Source: Dipetalonema caudispina (Eukaryota > Nematoda > Chromadorea > Rhabditida > Onchocercidae). Taken from it: 64,000 bases of DNA. Positions 52,262 through 64,000 of this stretch are shown here, one piece after another (within the stretch, counting starts at the first letter, position 1; each line of letters starts with the position of its first letter). The position numbers were made by a program, and so were the translations under genes. The notes beneath the pieces are model-generated. The model was not told the origin of the DNA. It searched no databases and worked only from the letters and a program-made list of their open reading frames with translations. The stretch is taken from the NCBI GenBank assembly GCA_013365325.1, contig JABVXV010000004.1:558001-622000 (forward strand), given 5' to 3'.

Positions 52262-54059
52262 TTTATACGATGATGCTCATAAAACAGAGAGCGAGGGAAA
52301 GAAGAAAAATCTATTGAATGGTAGGTCTTAAGGTGCTGATGGCATTAACATCTACATACCATTTAATTACCTTTAACCAGACATACTTCATGAATAGATA
52401 TGACTGCCGATGAGAGACCGTGGTTACTTTTTTTTTTTATTTTTTTGCATTTTGATTAAATAGAACTGAATTGTTTAGTTGTCGGTAAAGCGAATTAAAT
52501 GTTCATATACGCATATAAACGCTGAGAAGGAGAAGAAAATGGTAAACACAAAAGTATTAAGTACCCACGATTACGTTGTTCAATGTTGACTTTTTTATGG
52601 AATGGTTATTTGAAGAAATGATCGGTAGATAGTATTTATTCTCTACTATTCCACCTGTCATCCCTCCAAACAATAAGTTGTCTCCTTCATTTTGTCATTT
52701 GTGTAATATGTCTTTTGGTTCGTCTGTTTGTTTCATCACCTTTAAATAGCATTTGTGCTGTAGCAAATGTCCATTTACTACGCTTTCTTTAACCCTAATT
52801 AATCACCTGCATTACGAATTTGTGTGCATGTGTGTGTGTGTGTCATCTTCCACTTCCATGCACAGACCTTCTTCCTCTTCGGCGACTGTATACATCGCAA
52901 TATACTTCATCACTTGTTCAGAATTTGATTATATTTATCAGTTATCAATAAATCGTTTGCGCTGTTCTCTTGAATTCTCCCTCCAAACATGAGCTTTTTC
53001 AACAATGATCAGTGGTAAGTCGATCGATGGCAGTGTTGTGTAATACCCAATGTCGCATTCAATTATCTCATTCAGCCTTCAATAGTATAGCATATTTTTT
53101 CTGGAGAAATGATGAATCCTTCTCTCTCTCATCTGAAGACCAACCAAAGATGATTATCGAGTACTTGATCGATCGCATGGCGAGATAATCATTTTTCACA
53201 ACTAATTACTCCAACTATTTGTTATCGCTAACATTTTGATCAGTTGTCTAGCGAATGTGAGCACCTCCAAATTACTATATTATTTAAATTTATCACTGTT
53301 TCCAAATTCCCATTTCCCATGCTTCTTTCTGAATAATTGCATTTTTCGGATTTTGAATGCTTTCACATACCATTCAAAAACATCCTTTCTTTTTCTAATC
53401 CAAACTATTACGTCCTTTTCATTCATACCGTAAAGATTCTGGCGGTAAAGAGTGAAATATTTGGAGACAGAAGCATTCAAAGCCTCTAATGAACACTGGA
53501 AGCTTTTGTTTCTTTTATTTTATTTGTTATTGTAATAGTAGTATGTATAAGCTATGTCCACTTGAATTCTTTCCATTATAAATCATCATATGGATTAGAA
53601 TCTCTTTTCCATTTCTTCGATTAATTAAAATTAGAACAGATAACATAAACGGAACGGCACATATCAATCATACTATGAATCATTGCAGATGTTTGCATAA
53701 ATCGCATTTGTTGTTCGATCGACTACACCAAATTATTACTTTTTTTCCACCTTTAGTCAACCAATGACATAACATGATGATATCCAATTATCAACTAACT
53801 GATAAAAATCATATCGAATATTTGCAGAGAAAAACATCAAATGTCAGCTGTGAAATCTTTTTATTTCATCTCTTACTAAGGTATCGATGATCTGACCTTA
53901 AAATGACGAACAAACTTTAGTGCTGGAACTTAATTAATCGTACTGTGATGAATCATTTATGAAAATTTTGTGAAATTATTCTCTGCGTAAATTACAATTC
54001 CCATTACTTGAATTGCAATTTTTTTAGGTGACAAATAAACATTCATACATAAAGTTATT

Positions 54060-54094
54060 GTTATTATTACTATTATTATTATTATTATTATTAT
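54060..54094. repeat. (ATT)n microsatellite
   Basis: TTATT/ATT array with a single interruption (ACT). Confidence 0.9.
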
Positions 54095-54582
54095 ATCTTG
54101 CAATGGAATTTTGTGTGTTGCCATATTGCACATTCCATTAGTGCATTCCTTTCTTGCAATGCGATCAGCAATACGATCGGAGATGAATAATGTCTTAATG
54201 TTGTTGTTGTTGCACAATTTCACATATATAACAGCTCGCTATTCTTTTATTTCACTTTTTTTTTTTTCAAAAAATTCTTTTAATAAGGCTTCATTTTTTG
54301 CTAAATAAAAGTTTTTTTTTTCTCATTTACTCAACAAGTTAGGTTATTATTGATCAATAAAAAATGGCAATATCTTTGATGAACGAATTAAACATTTAAT
54401 TTCACCTTTAATTTTTTCCTAACATTTTTACTAATTGTCTTACTCCATTTCTTCAATAGTATAGATTACGTTGGTAATTGTGATAGAGAGGAAGATTTAA
54501 TTATAAATGAAATTTATTTTAGTTTCTGAATATTCACTACAGCAGATTGCCTTCCAGAAGTCCATAAGTATAGGACAAGGCA

Positions 54583-57500
54583 ATGGGCTCTTTAGCCTTT
54601 CTGCGGTATTTTTTTGTGATCGTTGCCTACTTTGACGGTACAGTAAGCAGAGCAGAGCAAGAATATGACAATTATCAAGAATTTGCTGTTGTTGAAGGAC
54701 GTAAGCTTATGGCCACTCATTGTTATCGCATTTACTTCAATCGTAATACAAATGAAATTTGGATATATTGAAATATTCTCAAACTTTCCTTTTGATTTAT
54801 TTCCTTCTTTTCTATATTTTAATATTAAAATTGTACAGAACATGGTCTCTTTCCAACAATTTTTAATTTGGCAACAAATGCACTAATTTATGCGGATGCT
54901 ACCTGTGGCCAACACCATCGTGAAATTTATTGCAAATTAGTGGAGCATGTTTTCAACAGGTTCTACCGTTCTATTTTATAAAATCTCTATTTTTATGTAA
55001 TTCAAAAGAAATGTATATTAGTTTCACAGTGATTTCTGAGTATCTGTTAATAGCTATCAGTATGAGATTTTTGCAGGAACGTTCACAAATGAGCATTCTC
55101 ACCACTTTTACTATTTTTTTTTCCTACCTTGTCTAATTCTTATGCTAAATTTCGATGTTTTATTTGAATAAATTTACCCGAAATTATCCGTAGGCAACCA
55201 CAATGTGACGTTTGTGATGCAAATGATGTTAGGAAGCGACATCCAATTGAATTTGCTATTGACGGTACTCGACGCTGGTGGCAAAGTCCATCGCTAGCTA
55301 ATGGACTTGATTACGAGCGGGTCAATATCACCATTGATCTGAGACAGGTATGATTTCTTCCCATCATCTGCCTTGATGATCTCTTATGAGTGATCTGTGC
55401 GGTATTATCAATAATGTTGTAATTATTTCTATTTCTGCAACATTTAGAAAAAACATAATACTGAGAAGAAAAAAAAAGATCATAATACTTGGCAATGTAA
55501 GAATAGATTTTTGTGCAGATATATGGTAAATGTATATTGATATATGTGTTGATTTTAGAGACATCGTTAACATCTTTATTTGATGAAACTAAGAAATAAA
55601 ATGAGCTAAAAGGATGAGAAGAAAAACAAATTTGAAGGAATATCAAGTGGCTTACGTAATTGTAAAAAGTGCAATTGCACCTCGACCTGGAACTTGGGTA
55701 TTGGAGAAATCACTTGATGGTGTTAACTATCAACCCTGGCAATATTATGCAGTCAGTGATGCCGAATGTTTGCGACAATTCGACGTACCAGCAACCACTG
55801 GTGTACCACGATTTACACGCGACGATGAGGTTTAATTTGAGGGTTAAAGTTTTTTTAAAAAAAGTAAGAATAGTGGAATGAGTATTATTTAATCCTTAAA
55901 TATAATTTATGAATCAGATTTTACGACTCTCAACCTTAAATCCTGATTCTTTAAATTATGAAGTCTTCATTTCAATTGAAATCCTCTATTTTCTCTGGTT
56001 TTAAAGTATAGCTTTTTTTTAAAATTACAGGTAATATGCACATCGTACTACTCAAAACTTGACCCGCTGGAAAATGGCGAGATTTATACGTCGCTCGTAA
56101 ATGGACGACCATCTGCTGAGGCTGCATCCGAAACCTTGCAGGTGGTGTAAACTATTTTAAAATTGAAATTCCTTGAAAAAAAGCATTTCTGTGGTCACTT
56201 AATGTTGTTTTTTTTTTTAAATGAAATCAATATAGATGTTGAAAAGAAGATTACTTCAGCAGTTTACTCGAGCTCGTTATGTACGGCTTCGCTTGATGAG
56301 CTTACGAACATTGAATGCTGATTTAATGATCATTAATCGGCGTGACACGAGAAGCAGGTTGGATCTTTCGGTTACAAGACGTTACTTCTACGCTATCAAG
56401 GATATTAGTATCGGTGGTCAATGTATTTGCCATGGACATGCAGAAAGTTGTCCACCTGATCCAGTCACCGGGGTAACACTTTCATTTGCTGATAATTCAA
56501 TGTTCATCAATGTGGTTTTGTGTGTAATCATTAATCAGCGTAGTGATTAAAGCTGTTGGTTGTTTGATTCAACGAAAAAAAAATTGAAAAGATGGATAGA
56601 TCGTATTTCAGAGAATTTTAGAGAATTTATAAATGGTTGCTGATAGCCATATATTTAACTTTCATCAAATGCTGGTTAGCTCTTACTAAGTTTTAATTAG
56701 CTGATCTCTGATTTCCAGCAATCACGTTGTGAATGTCGTCATAATACGTGTGGCGAGTCGTGCAGTAAGTGTTGTCCACTATTCAACCAACTTCCTTGGC
56801 GTCAAGGAACGCAGTCCCGTCCTAATGTTTGTCAACGTAAGTTCAATTTGTATTTGCATTCAAAAATCAAATTTAATGAGGTTTTTAATTTCTTGTTTAA
56901 TTTAGCTTGTCAATGCTTTAATCACGCAACTCATTGCGAGTACGATGAAGAAGTGGAACGACTGGGTCTAAGCGTTACTCCGGAAGGTATCTTCGAGGGT
57001 GGTGGGAGATGTATCGCTTGTAAAGTGAGTCATCTATCCTTTTTACATTTCTTTTCCAATAACCTAACTTACTTCAACCTTAACCTTAATAATATTTCAC
57101 TTGAATATTTACTTTAATTCCAGCACAATACTGATGGAATAAATTGTGAGCGTTGCATATGGACATATTTCCGACCTTCGGGTGTCACCCATTATCGTGA
57201 AGATGCATGTCGACCTTGCGACTGTGATCCGATCGGTTCCGTGCATAATAACTGCGTTCGGGATGAAACCAGCGCAGATGGTGATCAAGTAAGTTACCAG
57301 TATCAACAACTTATCCGATAGAAATGAATTTATCGGGAGAGAGGAAGTGAACAGTGCTGGTTCATTGCACTATTGACAACAGCAAGTTTTGGATTGAAAT
57401 TAATACAATTTGAATTTAAATTTAAATTATTATAATAAAGTCGCATATAGAAGCCGGGTGACTGTATCTGCAAACCGGGATTTGGTGGACGTCGATGCGA

Positions 57501-60500
57501 TGTTTGCGCACCCGGATACCGGAATCATCCGAAATGCGAACCGTGTCCTTGTAATCGAGCTGGTTCTCTGAATTTTAACACTTGTGAGGAGGAACGCTGC
57601 ATTTGCAAGGCAAATGTTGAAGGTCTTTATTGTGATCGATGCAAGGTCAATTTCAATTTTTTAATATTTTTTCAATCTCAAAACCATCACAATCCAATCT
57701 TCATCAGTTTAGACTTGTAATTAGTCCGACTCAAACACAGAAAATAAGACTTCTAAATCAAATCTTCCATTAAGCACTATCAATTGTGAATTTCTTCATA
57801 GGTCCAAAAAATGGTTTCTTAGATAAGTCAAGCTAATTTACTCGGATAAGTTTTGAAAATATTATTATTAAATGTATTAAGTAATGATTACCAGAGGAGT
57901 TGTTGGAAGTTGGAAGGCAACAAACGGAGTTATAGGTCAATGGTCATAGATACAAGAGGACGATTTCTATTTCATATACGCTTATTTGCACAAACTTTGC
58001 AGGAAGGTACAATCAACCTGGACATGAATAACCCAGAAGGTTGTCAACCTTGTTTTTGTTTTGGTCTTAGCAAAGAATGTCGTGAAAAGCAGTGGAATCG
58101 AGGAGAGGTATGTACAACTTATATCTAATATTTCAATATTCCGAAAGCTTCTGAAGAGTAAATGAAGCGGGAATATCCCCACATACTTCATTTAAAACTT
58201 ATTTTCATTTTTCCCTTTTTTTTCCAATTTTTTTGATTTCGATATACAAAACTGGAAGCAAACCTTTCTTCTAAAAGTGATAATGGATCAAGAATCATTG
58301 TACTGACATTCTAACTACAAAGTAAAGTCTTGTCGTCTGCTGCTTATGGTTACAGCTTCAATTTGCAACATATCTTCCAAATATCACATTTCATAAAACT
58401 CGTTAATTGCTTCCCGTTTATTTAATTATTTAATCAAAGAAGTCACTAAACAAAATGAAGCTTATGATTTTACAGATCCGAAGCACTACAGGTTGGGTGT
58501 TAACCGATCTGTCGGGTGAAAAGATGATTGCGCCGAAATCAGAGAATGCAGTATTAATGTACACCAACAGTGAGTACAGAAACAGTGAATTGTACTACTG
58601 GAAAGCACCAAAGGAATTTAATGGGAATTTGGTATGCTACTGAATCTTGCTGAATCCTTCTTGAAGTTTATTAATAGATAAGAGAATCCAAATGTACTCA
58701 GTAATAAATAATTATCAGGCTAGAATTTTTTCTTTTTAAGGTGCAGTAAATAGTTTTGCAATATTAGGCGACATAAGTCAAAGTTATATAAATTTAACAA
58801 CAGATAAAATTTCTTTCATAATTTTAGCTGAATAGTTATGGTGGAAATTTGCAATATTATGTATACTTCGTACCGATGGGTAATGGACAAGAAACAACCA
58901 TTCCTGATGTTATCATAGAAGTTGGTTAGATTAAATAATTAATTTTTCATGATTAGATTGTTAAATTGTTTCATCATGTTTACAAGGATTCCCAAAAAGT
59001 ATGAAAAAAGAGAAAGAGTTGTTGGGATAGTGTAATTTACATCAGTTCAATGTATTATGCATAAATATCGTCATTATTTACGTATATTCATTTCATTTCA
59101 TTTAAAAGTTTTCTTAACAGATTTCACTTTCAGGGCAATGGTATAAAAGTGGAATATCACAGTCGACAGAATTTCTTCCCGAGAGAAAATATTAGCATTC
59201 AGATACCTATGAAAGAAGGTATTGGATGGCATAATTCACATATGCGTACACTTATTGATAAGCATGAAATGATGCGTGTCTTGGCTGATGTTAACACATT
59301 GATGATACGAGCCATGTATAATAGGGAGCAAATACAATCCAGGTAATTTGTTTCCTCTAACCTCAACGATACTTATATAGTGAAAGTATATAAACGATGA
59401 TTGATCATGCTGAATGATAGATTTAGAGGTTCCCATTCAGGTTTTTCCTTCATTAACCTTTTTATAGTATCTATGGACTAACATTGGATACAGCAATTGA
59501 ACCAGAAATTACAACCGATGGTACAAAGGAACTATTCCAAATGTCTAATACATTGATGCGTGGAGTTGAAATATGCCAATGTCCTGAGCATTACGCAGGC
59601 AACAGTTGTGAAGTAAGTAATTCACGTAATGAAAAAACTTCACACATTTACGGAAAATTCCATTCTCACGTATTCATTAATTGTTTTACACGTTCATTAA
59701 ACACATGACGTTTTTTTATTCTTTGCAGCGTTGTACATCGGGATATCGCAGGGTTAACAATCAGCTGTTCGATGGTCGTTGCGAAAAATGTAATTGTGAA
59801 GGTCATTCGTTTGAATGTGATCCCTTCACAGGTGACTGTATCAATTGCCAAGTGGGTCATATTGCAGATTAATTAATCACAAAGAAGCCAATAAACAATG
59901 TCATTTTCTTAGTAAAAATGAAATTCAGCATAATTTGCACGGCAAATAATTTACTAAAAATTTTCGAAATTTCTAAAAGGTTAAAAATTTTGTTAAAGAA
60001 AAGATTTTTAGTATATATATGAACTTTACCCTCCTGACATTCCTTTATATCTTGTCTCCGTGGAAGATATATAGCAGTAATGTCAGCTTCATGATTTGTT
60101 GTCATCTTTTACTGTTACTGTTTATTCTTTTAATATTTAATTCAATCACATTTGTATATTTCCATTCAAAATTTCGTTTAAAATTCATTCCTCCAATTGT
60201 TTTATTATTTATCACATATTACTTCAGCACAATACAACAGGCCGTCGATGTCATCAATGTTTACCTGGACATTATGGAAATCCATCTCTGGGTGGCGAAC
60301 TTGGCCAATGTCGTCCATGTGCTTGTCCAACTATCGAGAATAGTCATTCTTCGCAATGTAGTCTGACGCAGCTTATTGTTGGAGGTGTCGCAGCTTACGG
60401 TGAAGACGCGTACGTTTGCACGGCTTGTGAGCACGGTTACGATGGCAATAAATGCGAAATGTAAATTTTTAGTGTTTTCTATATAACCATTGCTAAAGTT

Positions 60501-63500
60501 TGATGTAAGAATTTTTTAATGATAAGCATTTATCCAACTTTTATTTATTTCAAATTCCATGAGATTTTACAAGATGTTTAATTTAAAAAACAAAACACTT
60601 TTAGCTTTTTGATATAAATTGTAAAAAATGCGGCGGTTTTACAGTTGCGCCGATGGTTTCTTTGGTAATCCACTAGCAAAGAATGGTACCTGCGAAGTAT
60701 GTGATTGTAACGGTAATATCGATCCAATGACTATTGGAAATTGTGATCGAGAAACAGGGAGATGTTTAAAATGCATCTATAATACAGCTGGTGATCATTG
60801 TGAAGAATGCAAAGAGAATCATTGGGGTAATCCGAAGGATAAATCTTGTCGACCTTGCGGATGTCACCCTAAAGGTGCTCATTCAGCCACATGCAACAAA
60901 TCAACTGGCATTTGTGATTGTCATGATAATTACGCTGGTATGCAGTGCAATCGATGTAAGGTAAATATAAACAGATAATAGTCTGAAAACTTGTACTTGG
61001 CTTAGTGAAGCTCAAGAATTATATTTTAGGATGGACATGGGGACATTGAAAACATGTGCCCTGCTTGTAATTGCAATGTGACTGGTTCCTTTAGTAGCGA
61101 ATGTGATGAAGTATCCGGCCAAGTTCGTTTTTTTTTAATTGTTTAGAAAGCATATGAAGCAAATCCTATTCACCAGAATACATAATAACTTAAGTCTCTC
61201 ACTATGATAATTAGGCCATAGCTAAGTAGTATAGAGGAACGACTGGAATGAAAAAATTCCAAGCGAGCCAAAAAAATATTATCATGTGTTGCATACTTAA
61301 GAAAATCACTAATTTGACTTACAAATAATTTAATCATCAAATGGATTGCATAGAATGATCTCATAGCTTGCATTGTCAAAGATTAACTTGCATCGCTATA
61401 AGCTAAGCAGGAAGAAAAATCATTAAGCTGAGAAAAATTATAGTTATGTTTCATCTGTACTTCATTAATTTTGGACAAGACTTTTTCAGTGTGCATGCAA
61501 GACAGGAGTATTTGGAAAGCAATGTGACATGTGTAGAGTAAGTTATTTCAATTTTTCCGAAAATGGCTGTCAATTTTGTCACTGTAATTCATTCGGTGCG
61601 GTAGATGATGGCCGTTGTGATAATGTCACTGGAAATTGTGAATGTCGCGAAAATGTAGAAGGCAAAATGTGCGAAAAATGTGCAGATGGTTATTTTAATA
61701 TAACTAGCGGGATGGGATGCCAGGTAAGGTGATAATATTTTATAGAAATTTTTGAATTTTTCCTCTTTTATTCAAATAGAAAATTTTGAATTTCTCCTCT
61801 TTTATTCAACTTTAAGTTCTGCACCTCCTATGTCGTTTAATTTTTGTATGGTTTTTTTTTCTCTCCATTTTATACCTGTGTAGTTCAATAAAAATTATTA
61901 GGTATGCGCCTGCGATCCAGTAGGTTCTGATGGTATCCAGTGTGATACACATACAGGCCAATGTGTTTGTAAATCTGGAGTCACTGGATTGAAGTGTGAC
62001 AAATGCGCTCCGAATCATTTTGGATTGGATTCAAATGGATGTAAAGGTTATTTGATTATTTCACGTTTCACTGCATGTTTGATACCTGATCATGGTGAAG
62101 CAAGTAAAATCCAACTTCTTTTTCGACTTTCTGATTTCGAATTTAAAGAATCTTAAAATTCAAATATTCGCACTAGTAACTCAAACTTTTAATAATATTT
62201 TAATCACTTTTTTTCCAGAATGTCGTGTATGTCCAGCGCCTGGTCATATCTGCGATTCAATAACTGGAGAGTGTATCTGCCCACCCAACACTATCGGTGA
62301 TATGTGTGAGAGCTGTTCCACTAATGCTTGGAATTACGATCCTTTAAATGGTTGTACGCTCTGTGATTGCTCCGGTATCGGAGCTGATGGACCGAATTGT
62401 AATCCTGGAAATGGACAGGTAAAGCAACTACTAAGCCGCACATAAAGTATCTGAGTGGAAAATATTGTTATACAATTAGTATTTGTTTTCAGTGCAATTG
62501 TCGAGTAGGTTTTGTTGGTCTAAAATGTGATCGATGTCTTCATGGATATTTTAATTTCCCGAAATGTGAACTATGTAATTGTGATCTATCGGGTACTGAT
62601 CCAACAACTTGTAAAAATGGTGCATGCCTCTGTGATGAGGTAGGACAGTGCAACTGCAAGGTATCATGCATTCAATCAGTTCCTTACAGTTTGTCAAGAT
62701 TAATTTTCTTCATCACCCTGAGATAAAATATATTTTAGAAGAACGTGATAGGATTGAAATGTGATAGCTGTGATGCATATAGCTTTAGTCTGGAGGAAAA
62801 CAATGCATTCGGTTGTACCGATTGCTTCTGCTTCAATCGTACCAATTTCTGCGTGCAAAGCAGTCTTGTATGGCAACAAATTTATGCGCCCGATCGGCAG
62901 GTAATAGTAATCTGATAGTTTTTTCTTTTTTTTGTATTCAACATACATTTTAATAAGGCGCTTTATGTTTCTGTTAGTTCTGGAAATGTGATTTACTTGA
63001 GTGATGATTATGTGTAAAAAATTTCAATTCCTTTTTAATTAAGGTAATATTCTCTGAACCATGGAAATATTATACACGTAAATATAATCTGAATGTGCTC
63101 AGAGAGGAACCATCGATATACAACAGTTATCCAACGGATATTACACCTCTTTACTGGTACATTTAGATAATGTGAATGTGCTTGGGACAATTGACTTAAT
63201 ATCAACTTGTAGGATAAAATGATTTGCTGCAGAAATATTGCATAAATCCAGAAGTTCCCAAATAGAAAAAAAAATTCAAATGGGTTCTCCATTTCCGGAT
63301 AATTCTTTACTTTGATTGCTTCAAAACCGTAAGATGTATAAAAAATGGAAGGATAGAAAGTAAGGGAAAAATTCAAGTGTAATTCTTAGATTCTGGTTTG
63401 GATATGCGTTAGATAAAGAGATCTAAATTTCAGGCCTCTTCCATCGAGTTTTCTGGGTGATCGAACGGCATCTTACAACGGGTTCATTCGTTTCACAATC

Positions 63501-64000
63501 AAAAACGATGATAATTATCGCGGTATCACTAATGTCGCACCTGATCCACAACACTTCCGCTTCTTTCCGCAAATCATCTTGGTAAATTTCGTTTTTATCT
63601 TCTGTTTCTATATTGCTAAAAGTAGGGATAGGAAAAAAAGGGGAAAAGAATTCGAGTGATCTTATTTAAATTTTGGTTTAGAATTTAAATCGTTTGTGTG
63701 CACCATAACTGATATCAAACTTATCCAACTAACAGGTCGGTAATCATCGTATCATTTTGGAACATACACCAGACGAAATGAACGAACTGGGACGCTACAA
63801 AGTTCGTTTGCATGAAAGTCAGTGGCGTTCACGTTTAAGTCCTGACGTACCCGTAACACGCAAACAGCTGATGATCGCTTTACAAAATCTGCAAGGCATC
63901 TATATCAGAGCTACATACAACTATCCATCCACGTTAATTTTTCTCTCTTACTCTTAACAAGAAAAAGATATATGATCACTTTGACAGTTCTGGCATATCA
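54583..64000 (+). CDS. lam-3: Laminin alpha chain (alpha1/2 type), N-terminal part
   Basis: Partial; it continues past the right edge. I traced 27 in-frame exons: 54583-54700, 54839-54959, 55194-55347, 55638-55829, 56031-56141, 56236-56472, 56719-56836, 56906-57024, 57124-57288, 57451-57645, 58003-58107, 58476-58631, 58828-58920, 59134-59342, 59468-59612, 59729-59851, 60228-60460, 60645-60960, 61030-61122, 61490-61723, 61902-62046, 62219-62418, 62493-62660, 62739-62900, 63044-63156, 63434-63581 and 63736 to about 63932 (about 1,456 codons). Order: signal peptide ([20 protein letters not shown]); LN domain ([55 protein letters not shown]); four LE repeats; L4 domain inserted in a split LE; about ten LE repeats; start of a second L4. 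Two L4 domains after a short first LE block is the alpha1/alpha2 layout, closer to LAM-3 than EPI-1. It is a secreted basement-membrane polymer subunit. Confidence 0.95.

Larger units (their letters stand above)
51970..54582. other. 2.6-kb intergenic region, no gene seen
   Basis: It holds the AP endonuclease 3' UTR, a short (TG)n run near 52829-52842, an (ATT)n run and T-rich tracts. No supportable exon was found. The right end contains the laminin promoter and a TTCCAG site (54552-54557) that could accept a spliced leader. Confidence 0.55.

Noticed and set aside
55311..55646. Hydrophobic minus-strand frame within the laminin gene
   Set aside because: It overlaps a laminin exon and intron on the opposite strand and shows no independent gene signals.

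Overview
The window looks like nuclear DNA of a nematode, most plausibly a filarial or other spirurid parasite, although no species can be proven from sequence alone. The DNA is AT-rich. Genes are split into many small exons by mostly short introns with GTAAGT-like donors and TTTTCAG-like acceptors. Several start codons lie a few bases after an acceptor-like TTTCAG, as expected for spliced-leader trans-splicing. The deduced proteins resemble nematode and general animal families. No bacterial, phage, transposon or CRISPR feature was found.

Layout. 1-6250: gene-poor, with ACT/AAT microsatellites. 6251-12493 (-): a four-exon gene for a small cysteine-rich type I membrane protein I do not recognise. 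16892-16963 (-): tRNA-Glu(CUC). 18457-20515 (-): Rab11. 22825-24446 (+): ribosomal protein L7 (uL30). 24902-28175 (-): an aromatic L-amino-acid decarboxylase, tail to tail with rpl-7. 31766-33719 (-): COX19 and two small membrane-protein genes only 21 nt apart. 34013-38968 (+): mitoribosomal protein mL64 (CRIF1/GADD45GIP1) followed closely by arginyltransferase ATE1, probably an operon. 41264-44219 (+): ERGIC-53 cargo lectin. 45110-47017 (-): farnesyl diphosphate synthase. 47995-49847 (-): WAVE/SCAR, head to head with 50261-51969 (+): an APE1-type AP endonuclease. 54583 to the right edge (+): the first 27 exons of a laminin alpha chain, cut by the window end.

I assembled exons by hand from reading frame, splice consensus, phase and family conservation. 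Unless an entry says otherwise, every junction keeps frame. Most genes are housekeeping: translation, membrane traffic, isoprenoid synthesis, actin nucleation, DNA repair and basement membrane. A mitochondrial group (cox-19 and mL64, perhaps with the two small membrane proteins) sits around a shared divergent promoter near 33.7-34.0 kb.

The most interesting observations are: a pair of equal-length, phase-matched, mutually exclusive exons in ATE1 beside its metal-binding cysteines; two alternative last exons in ERGIC-53 that would exchange its trafficking tail; a closely packed two-gene transcript of small membrane proteins, one with a frame break at an ATTT repeat; and a possible mitochondrial/nuclear double start in the AP endonuclease.
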